Source: Rubricoccus sp963708165
Lineage (GTDB): Bacteria > Bacteroidota > Rhodothermia > Rhodothermales > Rubricoccaceae
Assembly (NCBI GenBank): GCA_963708165.1
Contig: OY970187.1
Span: 3,472,001 to 3,536,000 of the forward strand
Reading direction: 5' to 3'
DNA: 64,000 bases
Shown here in pieces: positions 41,159-50,009 of the stretch. Position 1 is the stretch's first letter. Each line of letters starts with the position of its first letter. Under the pieces are notes generated by a model. The model worked only from the letters and a program-made list of their open reading frames with translations. It was not told where the DNA came from and did no database searches. The position numbers and the translations under genes are program-made.

Positions 41159-43944
41159 CGCGGCAGCCCCACGTTGGTGAACGCCGAGCGGAAGTCCGCG
41201 TTGGGCAGGTCCAGACGGAGCAGGTCGCGGAGGTAGCCGCTCTTGAGGTAGATGCCCACGCTAAACGCCTTCACCGGCCCGATGGGCGCCCAGCGAATCT
41301 GCATCTCCCAGCAGTGGAGGTCGCGGCGGAGCACGACCTGCGTGTTCGTGACCTCCTGCTCCAGCACGTCGAACCCGGCGGCGCCGGAAAGCCCCCACTT
41401 GTCCGAGAGCTGATAGGCAAGGTTGTTGACCGCCACCGTCGTCGTCCACCGCGCGTCACGGGTGCCGATGGCCGGGCGGTAAGCGGCCGTGAGGTCGAAG
41501 CTGGCGCTCAGGCGTGAGTTGCGCGGCCCCAAGAGACCCGTGCTCGCGGAATAGTCGGGACGCGAGGGGTCGTAGAGCACGTCCTCGCCAGAGGCCGCGT
41601 CTGTCGCGCCCGTCGCCGTGCGGATCGTCGAGCGCGGACCGGCGGGGAGCCGGGGCTCGCCAGAGGCTCGCGCGACGGGCTGCCTCTGGCGGGAGCGGAG
41701 GCTCCATCCCGCGTTGAAGCGCAGCGCTTCAAGGCGCACCGGGCGGCCTGTGGCCGCGAGGTAGGTCGCCTCGGTGAGAGCGCCCGTCTCATCCAGCGAG
41801 TAGGCCGAGAACGAGCCGCTGGCGGAGGCCTGAAAGGGGCCGGATCCTGCGCTCGCGCGGAACGAGAGGTTGTCGATGGGCCGCTGGCCCGCCGCGAAGT
41901 TGTAGCCGCCGCTGACGGCGACCGACAGGAGTTGAAGCGCTCGCCGGGACTCCTCACCGGTGGAGTCGGTGCTGACCACGCGCGTCAGAAAGGCGTTGTC
42001 CAGCGAGAACCGGAGCCCGCCGACCGGCTGCGTCGGCACGCCGGGAAGCGTGGCGAAGCGGCGCTCCTCGCCAGAGGCGTCGGTGAGTACCTGGACGGTG
42101 TTGAAGGGCGCGCTGGAAAAATCCGGTTGGGCGTCGAGCGAGAGCGTCGGGCGGAGCACGTGGCGCAGCCCGTCGAGGTTGCCGATGCGCAAGGGCGCCG
42201 TGCCGTACAGCGCGGTGGTAACGCCGAGCGAGGCGCGCACGCGGCGGTCGAAGTAGAAACCGCTCTCGTCGCTCTCCACGATCTCGCCAGAGGCCGTATC
42301 CAACGTGCGCAGCGTGCGCTCGTTGACCCAGTTCTCGTTGTACGTCAGGCTCGGGTTGATGCTGAGGTTAAAGCGCGGGACCGAGAACGAGGCGGAGACG
42401 GGCACGGTGTGCGAAGCACCGTAGTCGAAGCGCTCGCCCTCCTCGTTGCCTCTGGCGAACGCGCCACGGCTAAAGAGCGCGTCCACCCACGAGGGCGCGC
42501 CCCCGTCGTCGAAGAGGCTGTCGGCTTTGGGGACGTAAGAAAACGCGTTCGTAGCCGAGCCCTGGTAGGAGTAGCCGATCTTTTCGTACCACCGCTCGCC
42601 ACGCCCGTCGCGCCTCTGGCGCTTGAGGGGGAAGCGCCGCTGCTGGCTAAACGAGAGGCTGGGCAGGGTGAGCTGCGCCGAGCTGCGGTCGAACTGCTGG
42701 TTGGCGCGAAGCTGGACGTTGAGCGAGCGCCCGGCGCGCGGCCACGCCTGCGCGTAGCTGACCGTCGAGGTCGAACTCTGGCGCACCTGGCCCGCAAAGT
42801 CGTCAGAGACGAAGCGCGCGCTGGAGGACTGCAGGTCCACGTTGGCCGTCAGCCGCTGGCCCGCGGGGAACGTCTGCTGGTGGTTCCAGCGCAGCGCGAT
42901 GGGCTGCACGTCTTGAGCGTCGAGGTCGTCGCGCTCTCCACGGAGCAGGCGCCCGTAGCTCAGCGAGATGTCGCCGTCGTAGGCGTACCGCTTGACGTAG
43001 TCCAGCCGCCCGTACGCCTGAATCGAGCCCGTCGTGCCGATTTTGCCCTTGGCGACAGCGCCCAGGTAGTCGCTGATGGCCCAATAGTAGCCCAGGTCTT
43101 CGAGGAAGAGGCCATAGTCGGTGTTGGTGCCGAAGCCTGCCGCCAGAGGCCCGCTGCGCCGTCCTTCGGTCGCGGGGAAAAAGCCGAACGGGAGCCACAG
43201 CGGCGTCGGGATGCCGAGAAGGCGCAGGCGCACCGGGCCGGTGTAGACCGTTTTGCCGTCTACGACTTTGATGCGCCCGGCCTCCATCGCGTAGTGCGGA
43301 TGGTCCAGGTCGCAGGTGGTGTAGGCGGCGTTGGCGGCGTAGATCACGCTCGGTGACGCTTGCTTGACGACGCCTGCGAGCAGGTATCCGTCGTCGATCT
43401 GTGTGCGTCCGCCCGCGATGCGCCCGCGCCGCGTGCGGAGGTTGAACGCGAGTTCCTCGCCCGTAAATCCTTCCTCGCCCTGCGCAAATGCCGGGCGGCC
43501 CGCGCCGCTCGCCAGAGGCCTCGCGCGGAGCGTTTCGCGGCCCAGAAAAATCTCGACCAGCCCTGCATCCAGCGTCGCGCCGTCGTACTCAGCCTTGGCG
43601 TCGCCGTAGAGCGACGCAGTGTCGTCAGGCTTTTCGCCTCTGGCGACCGAGTCGCGCGGGGCGAAGACGAGGCGGAGCGAGTCGGCGGCGCTAAACGTGA
43701 CGGGCTGCTCCAGCCCGCCTTCGGCCGCGGGCGCCAGAGGCACGCCGTAGTCGGTGCGGCGAGCAGGACGTGCAGCCTCTGCCGGACGCGGGGCCTCTGG
43801 CGCCGCACCTGGGTCCGCGACACGCGCGGTATCGGGCGGTGCGAGTTGCACGGTGGAGTCGGCAGGCGCGGCGGTCGAGTCGGGTGACTGCGCGCGCGCG
43901 GCGCCAGAGGCGACCAGGAGCAGGAGGGCGAGCGCGCGGACCAC
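41155..43944 (-). CDS. lptD: LptD-like LPS-assembly outer-membrane protein
   Basis: A 929-aa product from GTG 43944 has a signal peptide (VVRALALLLLVASGAARA), a Pro/Ala-rich low-complexity stretch and an OstA-type N-terminal beta region (LYGDAKAEYDGATLDAGLVEI; GRIAGGRTQIDDGYLLAG). The C-terminal barrel has alternating beta strands. It probably inserts lipopolysaccharide in the outer leaflet. The lptF/G-type permease gene lies 11 kb away. Its stop codon falls inside the right core site of the cassette-like insert, so the insertion did not shorten the frame. Confidence 0.75.
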   Translation of the reverse strand: MVRALALLLLVASGAARAQSPDSTAAPADSTVQLAPPDTARVADPGAAPEAPRPAEAARPARRTDYGVPLAPAAEGGLEQPVTFSAADSLRLVFAPRDSVARGEKPDDTASLYGDAKAEYDGATLDAGLVEIFLGRETLRARPLASGAGRPAFAQGEEGFTGEELAFNLRTRRGRIAGGRTQIDDGYLLAGVVKQASPSVIYAANAAYTTCDLDHPHYAMEAGRIKVVDGKTVYTGPVRLRLLGIPTPLWLPFGFFPATEGRRSGPLAAGFGTNTDYGLFLEDLGYYWAISDYLGAVAKGKIGTTGSIQAYGRLDYVKRYAYDGDISLSYGRLLRGERDDLDAQDVQPIALRWNHQQTFPAGQRLTANVDLQSSSARFVSDDFAGQVRQSSTSTVSYAQAWPRAGRSLNVQLRANQQFDRSSAQLTLPSLSFSQQRRFPLKRQRRDGRGERWYEKIGYSYQGSATNAFSYVPKADSLFDDGGAPSWVDALFSRGAFARGNEEGERFDYGASHTVPVSASFSVPRFNLSINPSLTYNENWVNERTLRTLDTASGEIVESDESGFYFDRRVRASLGVTTALYGTAPLRIGNLDGLRHVLRPTLSLDAQPDFSSAPFNTVQVLTDASGEERRFATLPGVPTQPVGGLRFSLDNAFLTRVVSTDSTGEESRRALQLLSVAVSGGYNFAAGQRPIDNLSFRASAGSGPFQASASGSFSAYSLDETGALTEATYLAATGRPVRLEALRFNAGWSLRSRQRQPVARASGEPRLPAGPRSTIRTATGATDAASGEDVLYDPSRPDYSASTGLLGPRNSRLSASFDLTAAYRPAIGTRDARWTTTVAVNNLAYQLSDKWGLSGAAGFDVLEQEVTNTQVVLRRDLHCWEMQIRWAPIGPVKAFSVGIYLKSGYLRDLLRLDLPNADFRSAFTNVGLPR

Positions 43945-44028
43945 AGAGCAGTGCGGAGACCGCGACGCAACGCGTGCGCCTCTTGGCCTCGTGCCCACCG
44001 GAGGCAGCCATGCCCCGGTCGACCTCCC

Positions 44029-44046
44029 GCCAGAGGCCTCTGGCGA
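44029..44046. repeat. reverse-order palindrome CGCCAGAGGCCTCTGGCG
   Basis: Two motif copies joined tail to tail, the opposite polarity from the common gene-end form; between lptD and the ROK kinase gene. Confidence 0.75.
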
Positions 44047-44087
44047 GCCGAGCGGAGCAGGGCGGGTGAGGCGAGCCCGGCCACAGG

Positions 44088-45080
44088 CTAGGCGTGGTCC
44101 TCGCCGAACTCGAACACGAGCCGGGCCGCGCCTTGCACCGCAACAGCGTTGCCGCTTTCCTCGCGCAAGACGGTGATGCCGTCGCGGAGGGCGGGCGTCA
44201 CGAAGCGGCCGATGGTCTGCCGAATGGGATCCAAGAGCACGTCCCCGGCTTGCGACACGCCACCGCCGATCACGAACGTGCGGATGTCGAGCAGGTTGAC
44301 GATGCCGCCCAGCGCGACGCCCAGCTTGTGACCGGCCCACTGGAAAATCTCAACGGCCGCCATGTCACCCGCCATCGCGGCGCGGTGCAGCGCGATGGGA
44401 TCGAGGTCTTTCAGGTCGTCGCCCGCGGTGGCGTGCAGGCACGTTTCGCGCGTGAGAAGCTGGTAGCGCGCATGGCGGCTCAGGAAGCGATGCCCGAGGT
44501 ACGCTTCGAGCGCGCCCGCCACACCCGACCTCGCGTACGGCCCTTCGTAGTCGATGCTCATGTGGCCGAGCTCGCCCGCGGCGCCGGTCGAGCCGCGGAA
44601 CAGTCGGTTGTTGTGGATGATGGCGCCGCCCACGCCCGTCCCGAGCGTCACCATGACGAACGAGTCGTACGGCTTGCCGGTGCCCCAGAACGCGCTGCCG
44701 AGCGCGGCGACGTTGGCATCGTTTTCCGCGAGAATGGGCGCCTCGCCCAGCCTCTGGCGGAAGCTGTCGCTAAAGCGCGGCGGCAGGGCCTCGGGTAGCA
44801 CGACGTCCTTCCACCCCGGCAGGTTGGGCGGCTGGCGGATGGTTCTGCGGTCCAGCGAGACCGAGCCGGGACAGCCGACGCCGATCCCCGCCAGAGGCTC
44901 GCCCTCGGGAAGCCCTTCGGCGACCTGTTCGATCACGTCGGCGATGGCGTCTAGAACGGCCTCGGGGCCGTCCTCGGCGGGCGTGGCGGTGCGCGCGTTT
45001 TTGACCGCGCGGCCGTCGTCGCGGATAAGGGCGGCTTTGGTCTGGGTGCCGCCGAGGTCGACGCCGATCGCGAAAGGCAT
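44088..45080 (-). CDS. ROK-family sugar kinase (glucokinase-like)
   Basis: A 330-aa kinase. The ATP phosphate loop GVDLGGTQTKAALI is at residue 5. Sugar-site segments are VGCPGSVSLD, ENDANVAALG, TLGTGVGGAII and GELGHMSIDYEG. The CxCGxxGCxE zinc motif of many ROK proteins is replaced (ARSGVAGALE), which occurs in some family branches. Glucose phosphorylation is the likely activity, with N-acetyl sugars as the alternative. It stands alone in its direction, with motif palindromes upstream. Confidence 0.85.
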   Translation of the reverse strand: MPFAIGVDLGGTQTKAALIRDDGRAVKNARTATPAEDGPEAVLDAIADVIEQVAEGLPEGEPLAGIGVGCPGSVSLDRRTIRQPPNLPGWKDVVLPEALPPRFSDSFRQRLGEAPILAENDANVAALGSAFWGTGKPYDSFVMVTLGTGVGGAIIHNNRLFRGSTGAAGELGHMSIDYEGPYARSGVAGALEAYLGHRFLSRHARYQLLTRETCLHATAGDDLKDLDPIALHRAAMAGDMAAVEIFQWAGHKLGVALGGIVNLLDIRTFVIGGGVSQAGDVLLDPIRQTIGRFVTPALRDGITVLREESGNAVAVQGAARLVFEFGEDHA

Positions 45081-45142
45081 GGGTCTGGAGAGGTGCGTGG
45101 GAAGCTACGTGCGTTGCGCACTCGGCTGCGCCGCATCCGCAC

Positions 45143-45160
45143 GCCTCTGGCGCCAGAGGC
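45143..45160. repeat. GCCTCTGGCGCCAGAGGC palindrome
   Basis: A perfect palindrome 63 bases upstream of the ROK kinase start, left bracket of the decayed REP-like stretch. Confidence 0.75.
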
Positions 45161-45348
45161 CGAGTGCCCTCTGCGGGCCCATTCGTGTCCTCTCGGGGTA
45201 GCGGAGGGATCTCCCTCCAGCCCTGCCTGCTTTGGAGCCTCTGGCGAGTCGGAAGCAGCACCCCGGCTTGGGAGACCTCTCACCTCCGTCGGTTCGGCGC
45301 AGGCTCTGCTGTGCTCCGTCGGGATGACCGTCTGAACGCGAAGCGCTG

Positions 45349-45366
45349 GCCTCTGGCGCCAGAGGC
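45349..45366. repeat. GCCTCTGGCGCCAGAGGC palindrome after glycosyltransferase gene
   Basis: A perfect palindrome 27 bases beyond the minus-strand stop at 45393; likely terminator. Confidence 0.75.
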
Positions 45367-45392
45367 TGAAGCAAACATCTCCCCGTTCCCAG

Positions 45393-46586
45393 CTACGTCG
45401 CCAAAATCGCCTCGAACTGGTCCGCGATGGCGTCGATGTCGAACGTGCGCTCGGCGTAGGCGCGGGCGCGCGCGGCCATGGCCTCGCGCAGAGGTTCGTC
45501 CGCCAGAAGCCGTCGGCCCTCGATGCCAAAGGCCGATGGAGCGGTGGGCGGCACGACGATGCCCGCTTGCTCGCGCATCACGATCTGCGCCGCGAGGTTC
45601 TGGGGCGGGACCGCCAGAAGCACCGGCCGCGCCGCGCAGAGGTAGGAAAGCACCTTGGACGGGACCGAGTACACGCCCGCATCGGGCTCCAGAATGGCCG
45701 CCAGCACGTCTGCGGCGCCGTGTACGTCCGGCAGGTCCTCGAACGCCTGAAAGGGGAGGAGCATCAGGTTGGCGGGCGGGTTGTGCGCGCGGAGCCAGTC
45801 CGCCCCGGCGCCTTCGCTGACCACGACGACGCGGGCCTCGGGGTCGCTCTCCAACTGCTGCGCGAGCGAGAGCAACAGCTCCGGGTTGTGCTTCATGCCC
45901 AGCGTGCCCGCGTACAGCACCACGCGCTTGTCCTCCAACCCCAGCGACTGCGCCCACGGGTTGGTTTTGGGCCGCGGCGGCATCTCGTCCAGCGGTGCCC
46001 AGTTTTCGATCACGTGCACGCCAGAGGCCGCCACACCCCACTCGCTCAATAGCGGTCGGAAGCCTTCGGTGATCGCCACGACCGCATCGGCGTCCAGGAG
46101 CAGGTACCTCTCGCGGGCCATGTACGCTCGCCCGATGATGCCGCCTACGATGGGCAGCCTCTGGCGCAGAAAACGGTCCGTGCCGACCGAGAGAATGTCT
46201 TGCAGCCAGTTGACGAGACGTACGTTTTCGCGCCGCGCCCACCGCTGCACCGGCGCGAGCGCGTCGACGGGGGTGTTGGCGGCCAGAAGCACGTCGGGTT
46301 TGAAAACGCCGAGCCGTTCGATAAGCGCCGTGCCATAGGTGCGCTCCGCCTGCCGCCTGCGGACCAACCCCCCAAACGAGCGGGCGGCCTTGTCGACCGG
46401 CGTGTCCAGCGCGATGGGATCGGGCGTGAACGTCTCGGGGTCGTCCTCGCGCCGCGCGAGGGCGCCCTGCGGCGTCAGGTTCGTCGACGAGTAGCCGTGC
46501 GCGACGGTGTGCCCACGGGCCGCCAGCGCGCGCGATAGCTGCACCTGAAACGGGTGCCCCGCGTAGTCGTGGACGTAGATCCGCAT
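45393..46586 (-). CDS. glycosyltransferase family 4 protein (WbuB-like)
   Basis: A 397-aa GT-B enzyme starts MRIYVHDYAGHPFQVQLSRALAARGH. The donor domain has VVLYAGTLGMKHNPELLLSLA, ARVVVVSEGAGADWLR and AAILEPDAGVYSVPSKVLSYLCAARPVLL, resembling WbuB-type enzymes. It probably belongs to surface-glycan synthesis, though it stands apart from the main cluster. The start at 46586 is chosen for its match to the Rossmann fold; the upstream frame runs into the tRNA. Confidence 0.8.
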   Translation of the reverse strand: MRIYVHDYAGHPFQVQLSRALAARGHTVAHGYSSTNLTPQGALARREDDPETFTPDPIALDTPVDKAARSFGGLVRRRQAERTYGTALIERLGVFKPDVLLAANTPVDALAPVQRWARRENVRLVNWLQDILSVGTDRFLRQRLPIVGGIIGRAYMARERYLLLDADAVVAITEGFRPLLSEWGVAASGVHVIENWAPLDEMPPRPKTNPWAQSLGLEDKRVVLYAGTLGMKHNPELLLSLAQQLESDPEARVVVVSEGAGADWLRAHNPPANLMLLPFQAFEDLPDVHGAADVLAAILEPDAGVYSVPSKVLSYLCAARPVLLAVPPQNLAAQIVMREQAGIVVPPTAPSAFGIEGRRLLADEPLREAMAARARAYAERTFDIDAIADQFEAILAT

Positions 46587-46666
46587 AGGGTGGAGGCCAG
46601 ATACAGCGACGCCCAGCCGAGGCCGGGCGACAGGGGCTCGGGAGTGAGCCGGTCCCCAAGGACCCG

Positions 46667-46713
46667 AGTCCCAGGGGGCACTTCCCCCAAAGGGCACTCT
46701 CCCAAGGGGGACT
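46667..46713 (-). terminator. GC-rich double hairpin after tRNA-Met
   Basis: An outer 6-bp stem (AGTCCC at 46667 with GGGACT ending 46713) encloses two related hairpins, GGGGGCACTTCCCCC and GGGCACTCTCCC. Placed 3 bases after the tRNA 3' end, it probably ends tRNA transcription or attenuates entry into the glycosyltransferase gene. Confidence 0.45.
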
Positions 46714-46715
46714 TG

Positions 46716-46789
46716 TAGCGTGGGAGAGACTTGAACTCTCGACCTCACGATTATGAGTCGTGCGCTCTAACCAGCTGAGCTACCACGCC
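46716..46789 (-). tRNA. tRNA-Met (CAT anticodon)
   Basis: A 74-nt cloverleaf on the minus strand: acceptor GGCGTGG paired with CCACGCT (one G-U), D arm GCTC...GAGC, anticodon arm CACGA-CTCATAA-TCGTG, T arm GAGAG-TTCAAGT-CTCTC and discriminator A. CCA is not encoded. CAT could also serve as a lysidine-modified isoleucine tRNA, but the acceptor and anticodon arms look like elongator Met. Confidence 0.95.
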
Positions 46790-46941
46790 GAGCGAGCCCC
46801 AACATAGCGCCGCCTCTGGCGCAGGCAAAAGCTAAGGTTGAGTGGATCGCGCCAGAGGCTCGCGCGGCTGGCTGAGCCGGTGGCGGTGCGATCTTGCGCG
46901 CGGCTGCTCGCGCAGTACTCCTTCCATCTGCTCGCTCGGTT

Positions 46942-47493
46942 ATGGCCTCTGGCGCTTTTCCCTCTCGTCTCGCGCCTCTGGCGCTCGCGTTCTGTCTCGC
47001 GGCGTGCTCCGCGGCAACGCCAGAGGCTCCGCAGCCCCCGGCGCCCGCACCCACGCCTCAGCTTCTGGACGACGAGGAGTTTCAGCCCCCGCCACCGCCC
47101 GACCCGCCCGTCCCGGCCGATTCGCTCGCCACGCGCTTGCTAGAGGTCGCGATGGACGAGGCGCGAGAGGCCGTCGTGCAGTACAACCGCGTGGTGACGC
47201 TGGCGCTCGAAGACCGGCCGGACGCTCAGAACCGAGCGCGGCAGAAGGTGCTCGAAGCCGCGCTGGCGTCGGAGCGCGCGGAAACGCTCATGCGGGTCCG
47301 GTTCGCGCTGTTGGGCGGCACCCCGAACGAAGCCGAGGGCGAGATGCGCCTTTATCTCTCGTTCCTGAGCACCGCGGGCGACGACTTGATGGAGGTCGAC
47401 GCCATCGATGGCGAGGCGCTGCTGGACAACCTCGACGAGCTCACGTCACCGCTCCTGAAGGCGATGCAGCAGATCAAAGCAGCGTCGGAGTAG
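46942..47493 (+). CDS. putative lipoprotein
   Basis: A 183-aa product from ATG 46942 has a signal ending in the lipobox LAAC (Cys 22). A Pro-rich linker (PEAPQPPAPAPTPQ) is followed by a helical domain (LATRLLEVAMDEAREAVVQYNRVVTLALEDR). There is no recognised family. The first codons ATGGCCTCTGGCG are themselves a motif copy (MASGA). An in-frame ATG at 46894 is possible but would spoil the signal peptide. It is convergent with another lipoprotein gene across a motif array. Confidence 0.6.
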   Translation: MASGAFPSRLAPLALAFCLAACSAATPEAPQPPAPAPTPQLLDDEEFQPPPPPDPPVPADSLATRLLEVAMDEAREAVVQYNRVVTLALEDRPDAQNRARQKVLEAALASERAETLMRVRFALLGGTPNEAEGEMRLYLSFLSTAGDDLMEVDAIDGEALLDNLDELTSPLLKAMQQIKAASE

Positions 47494-47501
47494 AGCCTGT
47501 T

Positions 47502-47608
47502 CTCGCCAGAGGCTGTTCTCGCCAGAGGCTGCTCGTGCTCGCCTCTGGCGGCTGCTCGCCTCTGGCGGCTGCTCGCCTCTGGCGGCTGCTTGCCTCTGGC
47601 GGCTCAGC
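47502..47608. repeat. array of six motif copies between convergent lipoprotein genes
   Basis: Two tandem TTCTCGCCAGAGGCTG units are followed by four 17-bp units GCCTCTGGCGGCTGCTC starting at 47541, 47558, 47575 and 47592. The two halves face each other, giving strong fold-back potential. Confidence 0.85.
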
Positions 47609-48107
47609 GCGAGGCGTTGTAGGCGTCGATGATGCGCTCGGCCGCGTCGGCGTCGAACGGGATGCCGGAGTCCGCGGAGTTGTTGTCGCCAAAGCTGAAC
47701 GAGGAGCCTTCGCCTTCGACGATCAGGTTTCCGTTTTCGTAGCGCACGTCCTGCACCTGCTCCAGCGGCATCTGCACGGTCGTCGCGAGGGCTTTGGTGA
47801 CCACGCCGCCGACCATGTCGGAGATGGCGCCACCGATGCCGCCGGCCTCGCTCTCGGCTTCCAACTCTTTCTCCACCTCGGCCCGCGCCGACTCGCCGAG
47901 GCGGAAGAACATGACCTCGGACGTGACGCCGACTTCGATCTCGCCTTTGTCGCTGGTCTCCACGACGGCGATCTCGCCGCGGATCGGCCCGCCGTAGCCG
48001 GTCTCGCCAGAGGCTTCGGATGCGGCCTCTGGCGCGGAGCCCTCGCGGTCGGCGTCGGCGCCACACGCGGCGAGAGGGAGGAGCAGGGCGAGAAGGAGAG
48101 CGCGCAT
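47604..48107 (-). CDS. putative lipoprotein
   Basis: A 167-aa product begins MRALLLALLLPLAACGADADRE with the lipobox LAAC (Cys 15). The mature part (GEIAVVETSDKGEIEVGVTSEVMFF; VQDVRYENGNLIVEGEG) is acidic and beta-rich. No family is recognised. The linker APEAASEASGE carries motif-derived residues. The last gene codons lie in the motif array. Confidence 0.6.
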   Translation of the reverse strand: MRALLLALLLPLAACGADADREGSAPEAASEASGETGYGGPIRGEIAVVETSDKGEIEVGVTSEVMFFRLGESARAEVEKELEAESEAGGIGGAISDMVGGVVTKALATTVQMPLEQVQDVRYENGNLIVEGEGSSFSFGDNNSADSGIPFDADAAERIIDAYNASR

Positions 48108-48204
48108 GGCGGGAGGAAGAGGTACGGGTGGGCTACGGCGCCTCTGGCGAGCGGTTGCGCCCCAGGCGCGCGGCGTGCCGCCAGAGGCACGTCATAGGTT
48201 GGCG

Positions 48205-49923
48205 CTAGCGCGCGGCTTCGGACTGGCGGCGCGTTTCGCCGAACGCTTCGCTGGGCTTCCACTGTGGGCGGAGGTCGCCAGCGGCGATGCCATAGCCGAG
48301 GCGGAAGGCCACGCGCGTTTGCTGCAGGATGCCGCCGAACGAGAGGTCGTCGGTCAGCTCGTCGCCCGGCTGGTGGTAGCGGTTGGCGCGGTAGTCGGCG
48401 CGGACCTGGGCGGCATAGCCCGCGGGCTGGCCACGGTACGTCTGGCCGGTGTTGACGAAGACGGCCGGAACGCCGCCTCTGGCGAAGGCGAGTTGATCGG
48501 AGCGGAAGAAGAGGCCTTGGTTGGGCGAAGGGTCCATCGTGACCGCCATGCCCTCGGCGCGCGCGGCCTCTACCAAGTAGCCGAACATCTCGCTGCGTTC
48601 GGCGCCGATGCCCACAATGTCGTCGGTCTCGCCGTAGAGGTTGCCGCTGTCCACGTTGACGTTGGCGATCATATCGCGCAGCGGCACGGGAGGGTTGGCG
48701 GCGAAGTGCGCCGAGCCCAGGAGGCCCGATTCCTCGGCGCTCACGGTCACGAAATAGACGCTTCGCACCGGAGCCTCTGGCGACGCGACGAACGCCTGCG
48801 CGATCTCCAAGAGCATCGCCACGCCAGAGGCGTTGTCGATCGCGCCGTTGTAGATGCCGTCCTCGCCGCGCGCCTCGGCCTCGCGGTCGATGCCCAGGTG
48901 ATCGTGATGCGCGCTGTACACGACGGCCTCTGGCGAGCCGCCGGGCAGCTTGCCGACGACGTTGGTGCCGGTCACGCCAGAGGCGTGCGCAAACGCCATC
49001 GACGCCTCGAACGTGACGGGCACGTCGACGGGCGTGAACGCGCGGCTTCCGGCCATGCGAAACCAGTCCTCCAGCGACATGCCCATCGAGCGCGCCAGAC
49101 CTCTGGCGACATCCTCGGAGATCCAGCCCGCGAGCGCGAGCGCGCCTTGGGGTACGTCCACGTTTTTGTAGTGCTCTCCGAACGCGTCGCCGTTGAGAAC
49201 CGTGAACGGGTAGCCCGCGGTCTCGTCGGTGTGGATGAGGAGCATGCCGAGGGCGCCGCGGCGGCGGGCCTCCTCGTATTTGTAGGTCCACCGCCCGTTG
49301 TACGTCAGCGTATCGGCCTGAAAGAGTGTGGGCTCCGAGTTCGTCGCGGGCGGATCGTTGACAAAGCTGACGACGATCTTGCCGCGCACGTCGGTGTCTT
49401 TGTAGTCGTCCCAGCGGTAGCCGGGATTGGTGATGCCGTAGCCCACGAAGACGACCTCGGCGCCTGCGAGGTCGAGGGTGGAGATCGTGCCATCGGGCGA
49501 GCCGATAATTTCGTCGCCGTACGCCAGAGGCATCGCCGCGCCTCTGGCGCCCGTGTTGGGCGTAAACGCGATGCCCTCGGCCTCGGTCGTGCGCACGCTG
49601 CGCAGCGGGACGGGCTGCTCGAACGAGCCATCGGGCATCCCGCCGACGAGGCCGATCTCGCGCATCTGCGCGATGATGTAGTCGACGGTTTTGCGCTCGC
49701 CCTCCGTCCCGGTCCCGCGGCCCTCGAAGGCATCGGAGGCGAGCACGGCGGTGTGGCGGCGCAGGTCGTCCTGGCCGAGCACGGCCAGCGAGGCCTCTGG
49801 CGCTGCGGTGAGGACCGCCGGGCCGGGTGCAGTTTCGCCAGAGGCGCTGTCCAGCGGAGCGGGCGAGCCCGCGCACGCGGCGAGGCTGAGGAGGAGGGCG
49901 AGGGAGGCGGTGGCGCGGAGCAT
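48205..49923 (-). CDS. M28-family peptidase, lipoprotein
   Basis: A 572-aa product starts MLRATASLALLLSLAAC, a lipobox signal (Cys 17). A PA domain probably covers about 130-300 (EVVFVGYGITNPGYRWDDY). The M28 metal site is visible as SAHHDHLG, IDNASGVAMLLE, SAEESGLLGS, NVDSGN and RYHQPGDE. It is likely a periplasmic or outer-membrane-anchored aminopeptidase. ATG 49923 is chosen since it starts the signal; the upstream frame belongs to no conserved sequence. A second M28 enzyme lies at 20.8 kb. Confidence 0.85.
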   Translation of the reverse strand: MLRATASLALLLSLAACAGSPAPLDSASGETAPGPAVLTAAPEASLAVLGQDDLRRHTAVLASDAFEGRGTGTEGERKTVDYIIAQMREIGLVGGMPDGSFEQPVPLRSVRTTEAEGIAFTPNTGARGAAMPLAYGDEIIGSPDGTISTLDLAGAEVVFVGYGITNPGYRWDDYKDTDVRGKIVVSFVNDPPATNSEPTLFQADTLTYNGRWTYKYEEARRRGALGMLLIHTDETAGYPFTVLNGDAFGEHYKNVDVPQGALALAGWISEDVARGLARSMGMSLEDWFRMAGSRAFTPVDVPVTFEASMAFAHASGVTGTNVVGKLPGGSPEAVVYSAHHDHLGIDREAEARGEDGIYNGAIDNASGVAMLLEIAQAFVASPEAPVRSVYFVTVSAEESGLLGSAHFAANPPVPLRDMIANVNVDSGNLYGETDDIVGIGAERSEMFGYLVEAARAEGMAVTMDPSPNQGLFFRSDQLAFARGGVPAVFVNTGQTYRGQPAGYAAQVRADYRANRYHQPGDELTDDLSFGGILQQTRVAFRLGYGIAAGDLRPQWKPSEAFGETRRQSEAAR

Positions 49924-50009
49924 CAGGAGAGGAGAGGGGACCGCGCCGAAGCTAGCCCAGGCCTCTGGCGACAGGTGCTCGGACCACGTTTGCTGTCTCC
50001 CGCCAGAGG

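Larger units (their letters stand above)
45081..45392. other. gene-free gap with two palindromes and a decayed REP-like element
   Basis: Palindromes lie at 45143 and 45349. Between about 45,185 and 45,332 a degraded inverted repeat ends CTCCGTCGGGATGACC. No credible coding frame was found; the ROK kinase promoter should lie next to 45080. Confidence 0.6.

Noticed and set aside
41932..43356. Plus-strand frame of 474 codons within lptD
   Set aside because: Antisense shadow of the barrel-coding region; no recognisable protein features.
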